Positions 23,594 to 33,729 of a DNA stretch of 54,529 bases are shown in pieces. The stretch is taken from contig NW_026516863.1 in NCBI RefSeq assembly GCF_025766255.1, positions 1-54,529 of the forward strand, read 5' to 3'. Under the pieces are notes generated by a model, which saw only the letters and a program-made list of their open reading frames with translations, was not told the origin of the DNA and ran no database searches. This DNA comes from Zychaea mexicana. Its lineage: Eukaryota; Mucoromycota; Mucoromycetes; Mucorales; Lichtheimiaceae. Made by a program: the position numbers and the translations under genes. Position 1 is the stretch's first letter; each line of letters begins with the position of its first letter.

Positions 23594-26500
23594 TTGAAAT
23601 CGCGAGCATTCACCGAGATTCCTGGAGATTGCATTCTTAAACCGATTGAATACATATTAACTTCTTATTTGACTTCTCATGTGGAGCAGCAACAGCCCAC
23701 CATTCGCACATGTGTTTGTGGATCAACCAGTCATCAACGCACCACCTTTTTAGGATGTCGTTTGAATCCGCGTAATATTCGGCGTAGAACTGAGGAGGAG
23801 AATGTACGTTTACTGATTATCACTTTGAGTTACGTGAATAAGTTGTATTGAAATATAAGCCTGCTATTATAGGCTACCGAGCAAACCGAGCAATTTACAG
23901 CTAACCAGAGTCAAGTGGCATTTGTTGTGGACACTGAAAGTGTGCAAACAGCAACGACGCAAGGTACATACCAAACGACGAAAAAAAACTTCTCTGTATA
24001 GAACATAGTTTGCTGAGTCTGGGGCATAGTAGCTCAAGAAAATGTTGCTATACCTACTATTGTAGACGAAAATGCCTCTGTTATTACTGATGAAGATACT
24101 GCTTCCGATGCTGCTGTTGAAGATGAGGACTCTGATGCTGAAGAGAACACTAATCCTCTTCCACCACAACCGACACGCGTTTGCCCCAGTTGTGGATCAC
24201 CCACCCACCAGCACTCAACCCACCATTCCTGCCCCTTTAACGCGCGTAATGTCGAGTCTGAACACGGCGCCCAGTTTCAGATCGCATGCCATGTTCCCTT
24301 CCTGCCTGAGTATGTTTTTGGTCCTAGCATCAACTACACACCAGGCGATTCGTATCACCGCCATGTTTTGCCACGCATGGATAGGGCATGTTCCTTTTGC
24401 CATGCACTCATGTGGGTGGATGAAAGAGTCTCCCGTTCTTCTGTTTCGCGTCCTCAGTTTGGCATGTGCTGTAATTATGGCAACTTTCGCTTCCCTTCAC
24501 CCCGCCCATTACCCGCCGACCTTCGTGAATTGGTGACGGATCACAGTCGTGATAATGAAGTTGCTCTCAATTTCCACACCAATATCCGAGCCTACAACAA
24601 CATGTTTGCTTTTGCATCCATCAAAGCAAACTACGACCGCAACTTGGCAGACGGCAGAAATGGTGTGTCGACGTATCGCATCAATGGTACACTATACCAT
24701 CAAGTTGGATCCTTGCGGGCCGAGGATCACGCACAGTCCAAATTTGCCCAAATCTATTTCGCTGATACCCAAGAACAAGTGGCACGCAGGACGACATTGT
24801 TTTCGGGCCTCGACCAGGGTATCATCGATCGTATCCAAACTGTCATGACCCAACACAATCCGTTTGCACGCACTCTGACATCTGCCGCCCAACGCCTTGG
24901 TGATCGTCCAATTGGATCACTAAGCGTCGTCATTCGTGGCGCATCGGATCTGGGACGCCGCTACGATCAACAAACATATCCAGAGGTCGCAGCAATGGTT
25001 GTGGAAAATAGGGTGGATGGGTCAACCACACCACACGACATCGTCATCCATGACCGTACCCGAGGTTTGCAGTACGTTAGCTCCCTTCACTCATCCTATC
25101 TTCCGCTTCATTATGTCCTCATGTATCTATTTGGTGACCATGGTTGGTTCGCGGGCATGCGGTGTGAAGGAGTGGATGGTAATATGCATACAGTGACATT
25201 GCTCGACTATTGCGCATATATGCTCATGGTTCGCGGTGGCGACAATGAGACTTTCGATCATCATTTTGGTCGATTGTTCCAGCAATTGGTTGTCGACAAT
25301 TATGCAAGAATTGAAGCATCTCGCCTGCTTTTCATTTCGTTGAATCAAGACACTTTGCGTTCCGAACTGTATGGTGGTATCGGTAATGGTGTAGATCCGC
25401 GCCAAGTCGGTCGTGCTGTGATTTTGCCGTCGTCGTTTACGGGTGGTCCGCGGTATATGAAGCAAATGCTTCAAGATGGCCTCGCAATTATTCGCCAAAG
25501 AGGAACACCAACGCTATTCATCACGTTTACGTGCAATCCCAAATGGCCAGAGATTCTTGCTGAGCTCCATCCTGGGCAAAAGGCGTATGATCGTCCCGAC
25601 ATCTGTTCCCGCGTATTCCATTTGAAGATTACCGAGTTGCTCAAGCATGTCAAGGAATCCAAGTGCTTTGGTCGTGTTGAGGGCTATGTCGCCACTGTCG
25701 AATTCCAGAAGCGAGGTTTACCTCATGTCCACATTCTGTTGATCCTGAACGAGCAAGACCGCCCTCACACGCCAACTGACTATGACCGATTTGTATCAGC
25801 TGAGTTACCAGACCCTGTGAGACAGCCGCAGCTGTTCCGCACAGTAACATCAAGCATGATACACGGTCCCTGTGGCAACGATAACCCCAATGCCGTCTGT
25901 ATGCAGAATGGTCGATGCTCCCAGGGCTATCCAAAGCCGTACAACAACGAGACTCGCGTAAATCGTGACGGTTACCCTCTATATAAAAGGGTTTTCAATC
26001 CCCAACGTCAGCACGTTTTTGAGCGATCGGGTTTCACCGCTACCAACCAACACGTCGTCCCGTATAACCCCTACCTCTGTCACAAGTACAACGCACATAT
26101 CAACGTCGAGATCTGTACCTCTGCTCGGGCAATCAAATACCTTTGCAAGTACATCACCAAAGGATCCGACAGAGCGCAGTTGGAAACAACCCGTTCTACT
26201 CCTCCCACTACTACCACCGCCACAGCCAATTCCACCACCACAACCACTACACCTACCGACCCAGCTGCTGAGCAGACCAATGAAGTCACTGATTATCAGA
26301 ACGCGCGATATATTGGACCCTGTGAGGCAGTATGGCGAGCTTTAGAGTTTCGTGTGCACATGCATGATCCCATGGTTGTACGTCTCGACATTCACCTGCC
26401 AGAACAACAATTGGTGCGTTTCCGCGACACTATGACACCAGAGCAATTGGCAGCTGCTCGCGAGGCTGCAAGGGAGGGTACCAGGCTTTTGGGCTTTTTT

Positions 26501-28720
26501 GCTCTTTGTCGTCGGGACGAATCCGCCCAGCAATTCAAGTATCCGCAGATTCCCTGTCATTACACTTGGAATGCCCGAGAGCGTCGATGGGACCGCCGCT
26601 CCAATCCCCCTTTTAAGAATGTAGTGACGCGCATCTACTCTGCCTCTCTGTCCGATATGGAGTTGTACTGTCTTCGTCTTCTTTTGCTTTCTGTGGCTGG
26701 ACCAAGAAGCTTTGACGATCTCAAACGAGACAGCGATGGCGTGAACCATCCAACATTCCAGCAAGCAGCGTTAGCACGTGGTCTTCTAGAGTCAGACGAT
26801 GAATGGAATCGTTGCTTAGAAGAAGCATCAGCAGTAGCACCATCTGCATCCGCAATCCGCGCACTTTTTGTGTGCATACTTACCAGTTGCTCGCCTGCTG
26901 ATCCGCTGTCCTTATGGAACACCTATCGCGATCGAATGGCCGACGACTACTTTTTGAGATGCGCAGGTCGCTCTCTATGCCAAATGAGGCCGAGATGACA
27001 CCCGATCAACTAGACCAGGTTTACCAAAGAGCACTTGGTGACATCGAGTCACGTTTACAAGCAACCGGTCATCGTCTGTCAGAATTCCCCTCTCTCCCTC
27101 AAGAGTTTGTCACCGAACTTGATCTGTTGCCTCCTTTGGAAGCACTCGAGATTGTCGAACGGCGCGAGTACGATCAGGAAGAGCAGCGTCATCTTCTTCA
27201 GACGCTGTTGCCAACATTAAACGACGATCAACGACACGCCTTTGACACCATCTCCACTGCCATCAGCCGACCTGACGACGATTATAGCCCACGCGTTTTT
27301 TTCGTGAATGGACCTGGAGGAACTGGCAAGTCTCAGCTGTTCAAGACGCTTCTGAGCCATACGCGCTCCCGCGACATGATTGCACTGCCTGTTGCTTCTT
27401 CCGGCATTGCTGCAATCCTGCTTTCCGGCGGACGTACGGCACATAGCCGCTTCAAGATTCCGTTAAATGCAGACGCGTCCACTTCCTGCAATATTCGTCT
27501 CGGTGGTCCTCATGCCCACTTGATACAGAGTACCTCTCTTATCATCTGGGATGAAGCTGTTATGTGCAGCAAATGGAATTTTGAGGCTGTTGACAGATCA
27601 CTTCGTGATGTCATGGGTGCCGTTGACCCTCGCCTGAGCAATGTTGCTTTTAGTGGAAAAGTTGTCGTTTTTGGTGGTGATTTTCGCCAGTTGCTGCCCG
27701 TCGTCAAGAAAGGGACTCGGTCCGAAATTGTTGGTGATTGCATCCGTTCTGCTTTTTTTGGAGTGATGTTCAAGTATTGCATTTGACCATCAACATGCGT
27801 GTACGTCACGCCGGTCCTGCTGCTCCCGCATTTGCTGAGACACTTCTTGCCATTGGCGATGGACGTGCTCCATATACAGAAAGCGTAGAAATTTCTCAGG
27901 AATGGCGTATGGATGCAGCAGACACCATGGGTCTTATTGACGCCATATATCCCAACATACGCAATCCACAGCCGCAACCTGAAGATTTCAACGCTCGCGC
28001 CATATTGGCAGCAAAAAACGTCGACGTCGATGCGATAAACGAGGCAGCCTACGGTATTTTTCCAGGTGAAGGGCGCGATTATGCTGCCAATGACCGTATC
28101 ATAGACGCTGATGACCCAGAAGCAGCAGTGGTCAACTATCCCGTCGAGTTTTTAAACAGTCTCAGCGCTAATGGTATACCTAGCCATACGTTACAGCTCA
28201 AGCCTGGCATGCCTGTAGTGCTCATGTGCAACTTGGATCCCGACGCCGGCCTGTGCAATGGCACAAAATTGTTCGTGACAAGGCTTCTTGATCGGTGTAT
28301 TGCCGTGAAAAGAATTGACCAAGGGCATCGTGGCCCGGAATTTTTCCTTCCACGTATCAATATGTGTACAATGGAAGGAGATTATCCCTTCATCCTCTGC
28401 CGCCGCCAATTCCCTGTCCGCCCTGCCTTTGCTATGACCATCCACAAAGCGCAAGGGCAAACCCTGCAATATGTCGGTGTCCGCCTTGCAGAAGATGTCT
28501 TTGCTCATGGCCAACTATATGTTGCGCTATCTCAGGCAACTGACCCTAACAATCTTGTGTTGCCATCGATCTCTCAGGGTCTGGACCACCACAAACCACC
28601 AACATCGTCTACCAAGAAGTTCTCTTGCATCCGCCGGCCTCTGTTCCTGAACAAGCCGAAAATTCACCACCAACCTCTCCCACAACAACAATCACTGCAT
28701 TTCCACCTCCATCACCTTAA
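23594..28720 (+). pseudogene. Helitron RepHel protein (HUH Rep + PIF1-like helicase), three -1 frameshifts
   Basis: Two short introns (starting about 23802 and 23965) link N-terminal exons with two similar zinc-knuckle-like motifs, CVCGSTSHQ...CRLNPRN and CPSCGSPTHQ...CPFNARN. A long exon opens at 24030. It has the Helitron-like N domain, the Rep core GTPTLFITFTCNPKWPE, the HUH motif in RGLPHVHILLIL (about 25711-25745) and the tyrosine pair in IKYLCKYITKG (about 26126). The helicase follows with Walker A NGPGGTGKS, Walker B IIWDEAVM, FGGDFRQLLPVV and a C-terminal AMTIHKAQGQTL with YVALSQ. Frame changes at the T run near 26951, the T7 run near 27756 and GGG near 28577 each need one added base. 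The restored end is at TAA 28718. Confidence 0.9.
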
Positions 28721-29124
28721 GCCCTTTTCTGCTCTTTTTCTTTTTGCTTCTAAACTCTTATTTTCACTTATTATCATTTAACGTGCAATAGAATATTCTT
28801 ACCTCTTCACGGTATCTTTCGTAAGTAGATCTGACGCGAAACAATAAGATATAGAACTACGCGAAGCTGCCGTCACCTTTCAGCTAATTACGACAAGCAG
28901 CAATAATTTACCATGATGTTCAAATGAAAGCGGACACATTGATGAACTTTCAAAAATATGTAAGAGCTGTCGATAGCAACAAATAAGTTATCCTCGCATT
29001 AACAGTGAATACCAGTCAAAAGTTCCTCTGTCGTCCCTTTTAATTTGACAAACCAACGTGTAGTAGGGTTTCGTGTCATAGCAATAATGATAACGTTTAG
29101 GGTTATATGTAGTCATAGCAATAA
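28721..29124. other. Helitron 3' flank, no gene
   Basis: It is T-rich after the stop. Two similar phrases, GTCATAGCAATAATGATAACGTTTAGGGTT and AGTCATAGCAATAAATAAGC, occur at 29076-29131, suggesting a short internal repeat near the element end. Confidence 0.4.
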
Positions 29125-29290
29125 ATAAGCTCGCGAAGCGAGCTTTGGTTAGGGTTTAGAAGGGGGTGTGGGGGGGAACCCCCCACCTTGGGGGTCTGGG
29201 GGGAACCCCCAGGAAACATCCAATCCGTTGAATGACCCGGAGCGCAGCGAAGGGGCTCATTCAGCCGAGCGAAGCGAGGCAGGTGGATGT
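29125..29290. repeat. GC-rich palindromic block with GCGAAGCGAG repeats and G-runs
   Basis: It contains the hairpin AGCTCGCGAAGCGAGCT at 29129-29145, TTAGGGTTTAG, then four runs of five or more G alternating with C runs (29160-29210). GAGCGCAGCGAAG and GAGCGAAGCGAGG follow at 29240-29280. The block is unlike the surrounding 35-40% GC sequence. Four G-runs could form a quadruplex; the complementary C-runs could instead fold hairpins. Confidence 0.65.
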
Positions 29291-29567
29291 TGTTCAGATT
29301 TTATTGGAGGGATAGTTCTCGGGGTATCACTACCTTGCAAACCCTTTTCTATTTTATCTATTCTATATTTTACTCTTATATAAATATCACTCTATTATTT
29401 CTATCTTATATATGTTTATAGTAATATAAAAATAAGTAACAAATTTTTTTTCAAATATGACCTATTTCTTTAGCTGAGAGTATTGTCTATATGTGACTCT
29501 ATATGTAATTTTTTTTCCCACACTCTAGAAACATTTAGGTAAGTCAGAAATGAGGTTTATACTTATT

Positions 29568-29638
29568 GACTGCTGAGGGATTGGAATCCTTGATCTCCTG
29601 TTTCTAAAGCTGATGCCTTAACCACTTTCACACCTGCC
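29568..29638 (-). repeat. tRNA-like sequence (SINE head or tRNA pseudogene)
   Basis: On the minus strand it begins GGCAGGTGTGAAAGTGGTTA, with a box-A-like GTGGTTAAGGC as in class-II tRNAs (Ser/Leu) and, about 45 nt later, GGATTCCAATCCC resembling box B. The acceptor and anticodon stems do not pair well, so a functional tRNA is unlikely. A Pol III-derived retroelement head is the better reading. Confidence 0.5.
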
Positions 29639-29695
29639 TTTCTATATATGGTAGTCGAGGAAAAACAGTCACTTTTTGAGGAGAAGCAGTCACAC

Positions 29696-29757
29696 TGGGT
29701 AAATTCTTACGGTCACCCGCCACCAAGCCACCGGGTAAATTCTTACAGTCACCCGCT
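29696..29757 (-). repeat. Short duplicated motif shared with the foldback MITE loop
   Basis: GGGTAAATTCTTAC followed by (A/G)GTCACCCG occurs twice, at 29697 and 29733, separated by CCACCAAGCCACC. It is the reverse complement of the loop of the hairpin at 20963-21010. Confidence 0.7.
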
Positions 29758-29901
29758 CAGTAGTACATCTCATTAGCTAGTAATAGCTCTGAGAATAAAG
29801 TTTTCTTAAGAAAAAAAAACCTATATACTATATAAGGTAGTCAAAGACATTATGTGACAGCTCTTGCCATTTTGGGATACAGGTCCTAATATTCAACAGT
29901 A

Positions 29902-29939
29902 AGGGTACTCTCAAGCAATGTGAGTCAACGTCGACACAC
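29902..29939 (+). repeat. Harbinger left terminal inverted repeat
   Basis: It starts AGGGTACTCTCAAGCAATGT and pairs with 33635-33672 with one mismatch (T versus C). TA at 29900-29901 precedes it. Confidence 0.93.
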
Positions 29940-30445
29940 AATTCTTAGAATGGAAATTCGGAAGAAATAAAAAAAAATTGTATCCCACTGTGAAACCATG
30001 GCTAATTCCAAATGTGCGCGTGTCGACCCATTTGCTTGAGAGATCACAGATGCTATAAGGGGTAATGATAGCGGATATTAAGTGAAAATTGATGCGAGTT
30101 TCCCCTAGATATGACCATCAATTATACTTCAAAAAGGGTTCTGATTTCTTTGCCAATGTATGTACAACTGACAGTTATGGCTGTATCCGGCAGCATGATA
30201 GATGTAACTGTGAGTATTGATAGAGAACTAGAACACCAGTTGCAAAAAAAGCGGCAGATAGTCTATTATTGCATGATGGAGATAGGTGAAGATTCTATCA
30301 TGAAGGTGAAGATACTATGATTTGCGTTTGCAATCCTCCTAACAGCTTATGAAAACTGTCTGTAATTCTCCTGCAAGCGATTCGGGTATATATAAAAGTA
30401 AGGTACGTTCAGTAGGAAGATGAGTAATTAACTTTTTTTTTCAAA

Positions 30446-31510
30446 ATGTCATCCCAAGAACAAACACCTCATGAACTCTCAATTGTTATCATTAATCCTG
30501 GTAGCGTAGGTCGTGGCAGTGGCTCTGGAAGTCGTGGCGGTCGTGGTGGTCATAGTAATAGTAGCGACAATCGAAGCAGCACTCCTGTTGTCTAAGCTAA
30601 TACCCAGTCCAACAGCAGCATACAAAGCAACGAAAGCAACAATGACACCACCGCAGCTCAATCTTCCGTCCCGACACAAAGCTCCCCTGAACACTGTATT
30701 GAGGCTGAAGAAAGGGCGTTGCTAACCGCAGTCTCTAAGCATTATGATGAGCTTACGCATCCAAGAGACAACAATCATTGTGGCCGCACATGGGATGCAA
30801 TCATTGAAGATTTCAAGAAAGAGTGTACACCTCAAACATCAATTGTTACTGATGGCACTTAAGAAAGCGAACAGTCTTTGGACGAGCAGCAGTCAGCACC
30901 TTCGACCCTTGTCGTCGAGCCGAGCAGTATTTCGAGCGACGATCAAGCGACATCATCATCATCAGCAGCAACAGCAACAAATCCATCAGCTTCAGACTTT
31001 ACAAATGATAACAGTACTGTCGAAACTTTCGGTAATGTACGAACTAAGTGCGCCATCAAAACCAAGTGGGAAAGAATGTGCAGTCGTTACCATTCATGCT
31101 TTACCGAACGCCATCGGCAGACTGGAGGGTCCGGTGACATAGACGACTGGTATTTATACGATGACATGCATGTGTTGCTGAAGGATGACCCGAGGTTCAA
31201 TCCTGAGTTCCAGTTCGATTCTTTTCGAGGCATTCGTCGTCGCGCCGATACACAAATGGCAACCGACAGCATGCTGCAGCCATCCGCAAGAGGTCGACGA
31301 TTGACTCCTGCAGAATTGCGGCATGAAGATGTGCTTGAGCGGATCGATGCTGCCAACCAGCAGAGCGAGGAAGCAAGATCACAGCTAATTGAGCTACTCG
31401 ATCAGCAACATAAGGAAATCCTTGAAGCTCAAGAAAGGCGCCACCAGCAACAGCAACACACACAACAGAGCTTCTTAGATTTAATGAAGCAACTTATTGA
31501 CAAGATGTAG
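30446..31510 (+). pseudogene. Harbinger SANT/Myb-like accessory protein (two in-frame TAA)
   Basis: PIF/Harbinger elements normally encode a SANT/Myb-type protein that brings the transposase to DNA and the nucleus. The single frame of 355 codons starts at ATG 30446 and has a Gly/Ser/Arg-rich N-terminus. A possible SANT-like helical segment is EAEERALLTAVSKHYDEL...CGRTWDAIIEDFKKEC. Then comes a conserved WYLYDDMHVLLKDDPRFNP block and a C-terminal coiled coil rich in Gln (QLIELLDQQHKEILEAQERR). TAA codons at 30593 and 30857 interrupt it, both in Gln/Ser-rich contexts where Gln would fit. It ends at TAG, followed by an AATAAA at 31544. The transposase gene ends 115 bp further on, convergent. Confidence 0.75.
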
Positions 31511-31625
31511 AATCTTTTTTGTTTGATTTTTTATTTTAAATTCAATAAAGTTTTTTTTCCTTCGGGGTTTTTTTCTATATTCAAGTGCCTCAAAAGATAA
31601 CTAGTTATGAAGACATATTTATTTT

Positions 31626-33052
31626 CTATCTGCGTCTATAATGGCGATTATATTGACGGAAGCTCTCACGATCGCTACGCCGATTCTCGTACAAGTACTG
31701 TACTAGTTCATTACGTTTCCGCACACCTTCATTTCGCAGTTGCGTAGCGGTACGGCGCGCACCATGACCTCTGTCATTGATAGAGTCAGAAACTTCGAGT
31801 GGCTCTAGAAGCAAATCATCGGTTATCGGATTAGGTACAAATGTGCTTTCGGCATGAAGATCGTCGTGATCAATGCATAAATTATGCAGAATACAGCAAG
31901 CAACAATCGTCATCGTCATTGATTCTACATCCAGCAAATACAGCTCGTTACGTAGAAAACGCCATCTGCACACCAATTGGCCAAATGCCCGTTCAATAAC
32001 GTTACGCATTCTCGAATGAATATAATTAAAATGCGCGTTGTCACTGTGGCGGGGTGCTTGAGCATCAGGAAATGGTGTTATCAACCACGGGAGCAAAGGG
32101 TATGCCGAATCTACGAACAAAAAATGGAATGTCAGAAATATGTACCGTGATTTCAACAATGGTCTATGCTAAACAATTTGTTCTTTACCTCTAAGTATAA
32201 ATGTTCCATTTGGGCACACGGATTCTGAGTTAGCAAGAAGTTCGTCATAAAAAGCAGTAGCTTGAAAGGCTCTTGAATCGTGATTTCGGCCTATAGTATT
32301 AAAGTCGTATATATTAGCCAAGAAAGCAACTAAAATAATTACATTAACATGTCATGCCTTACCGCTCTGCCCTGCATGGATGTAGGTGAATCGCTTTTCT
32401 GAATCACAAATGGCAACCATATTCAACGAGTAGTTGTTTTTTCTGTCGACAAAGCGATCGCCACTGTCACCTGGTTTGAAGATTGGAACGAGCTTCCCTT
32501 CCAAAGCACCGAGTACATTTTTGGGAGGTGAGTAGGTCTGACTTCAAACGTTGGGCCAAGCTCTCCATATTGAAACCCTTCAACGGTTGCCTTGATAGCT
32601 TCATTTCCGGTCGGCCATCGGATTATACCATCTTGACAGTCGGCCATTGCCTCCAAAAATCGCTTGGTAAAATTTCTGTAGGATCCATGCGATGTACCAA
32701 GCAAAATTTCGGCCATACGGTAACTGACATGAGCATTGGCATATCTCCAGATTATCAGGCCGACTTGGATGAACACAGGTGTGGCGTTTTGTGCCGTAAA
32801 TTGATACAATCGATGTTGCCACAACATATTTACGAGGGCATTGAAAGTGGCTGGTTTCATATGATAATGCGATTTGAATCTACCTGGTCCATCTGTGTCT
32901 GGAAGAGCTGGATGCGTAACTTCCCAGTATGTCGTATTTTTAAAACGATTGACGCGTTGCATAACACGGAAATGTAGCGGCGATGATACAGCTGAAAGGA
33001 TATGATCAAGAGAAAAAATGGTTCGGTACATTGGCAAAACAGTGTTGATCAT
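31626..33052 (-). pseudogene. PIF/Harbinger DDE transposase, one -1 frameshift
   Basis: Three exons: 33052-32363, 32290-32189 and 32110-31626, with 72- and 78-nt introns. The N-terminal region is helical (YRMAEILLGTSHGSYRNF). The catalytic domain is DDE_Tnp_4-like: the segment after the frameshift gives GALEGKLVPIFKPG, then DSAYPLLPWLITPF with the second Asp at the exon-3 start, and IHSRMRNVIERAFGQL with the Glu. A -1 shift in the A5/T5 run at 32518-32522 breaks exon 1; one extra base restores VLGALEG. The first acidic position reads Glu (GAA, 32499-32501) where I expect Asp, which may lower or abolish activity. The gene ends at TAG. Confidence 0.85.
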
Positions 33053-33634
33053 GGAGAGTTGATTGATATCGTCGTCGTCATTATTCGCAAGAAAAAAAAG
33101 ACGTAGCCTTCAATCAAAAGAAGTAGGATGCTGATGATCGTTCTTCTGTGGACGATTTCTTGCTGGGAATCCATAATAATAGACAGAAGGTAGGATGAAG
33201 GATATAAAAAGTGCGAATAAAAGTTGAGTGGAACAAAACAAGAAGTATTACTCAAAGTCGCTGCATATATAAAAGATATTTTCGTATCGGTAAAGTTCTT
33301 ATCATTTCATGATATGTAGAACTATGTTATCGGTTCCGTCGAAACAACAAGTTGGTATATCTAATGTTATGTAAAATGGTATACTTGACCCTCGCGAGTA
33401 TTGCTTGATAGATAATTAAATATCAAAGTGATATTTTCTCAATCGCATGAACGTGTAATAAAAGATCCGAGACGATATCCTTTTTGGGAGTGCCGTGTCA
33501 ACCAAGGGGTCGACACGGCAGTTTTGCTCTTCATTTCCTTATCAAGGATATGATATAAATTACACAAAAAAATCCTGTGTTCATTGTATCACTTTTATTC
33601 GACTCCCGAACAACGCGCTATTACTATTTCTAGG

Positions 33635-33672
33635 GTGTGTCGACGTTGACTCACGTTGCTTGAGAGTACCCT
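33635..33672 (-). repeat. Harbinger right terminal inverted repeat
   Basis: It is the reverse complement of the left repeat apart from one base. TA at 33673-33674 follows it. Confidence 0.93.
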
Positions 33673-33729
33673 TATACTAATCATTTAACAATAGCTTTTT
33701 CAAGAACCCTATTTTTTTAAAAATTAAAG

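Larger units (their letters stand above)
23450..29290 (+). mobile_element. Helitron (rolling-circle transposon), ends not defined
   Basis: It is defined by the RepHel gene at 23594-28720. I did not find an unambiguous 5' TC or a 3' hairpin followed by CTRR. The palindromic, GC-rich sequence at 29125-29290 could belong to its 3' terminus. The limits given are therefore approximate. Confidence 0.55.
29902..33672. mobile_element. PIF/Harbinger DNA transposon, 3,771 bp
   Basis: Terminal inverted repeats of 38 bp (29902-29939 and 33635-33672) start AGGGTACTCTCAAGCAA and differ at one position. Both ends are flanked by TA. The element contains the classic pair of a SANT/Myb-like gene and a DDE transposase in convergent orientation. 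Its right end lies 57 bp before the start codon of the recombinase-helicase gene A. Confidence 0.92.

Noticed and set aside
26163..26280. Thr-rich insert in the Helitron Rep domain as an intron
   Set aside because: It stays in frame, encodes a low-complexity Thr/Pro linker and lacks a good GT-AG pair; such linkers are plausible in Helitron proteins.
29085..29155. Telomere repeat tract
   Set aside because: TTAGGG occurs only as isolated copies (GTTTAGGGTTA, GGTTAGGGTTTAG) with no tandem array, so it does not show a chromosome end.
29568..29638. Functional tRNA gene
   Set aside because: Box A/B-like blocks are present but acceptor and anticodon stems do not pair; better read as a SINE head or pseudogene.
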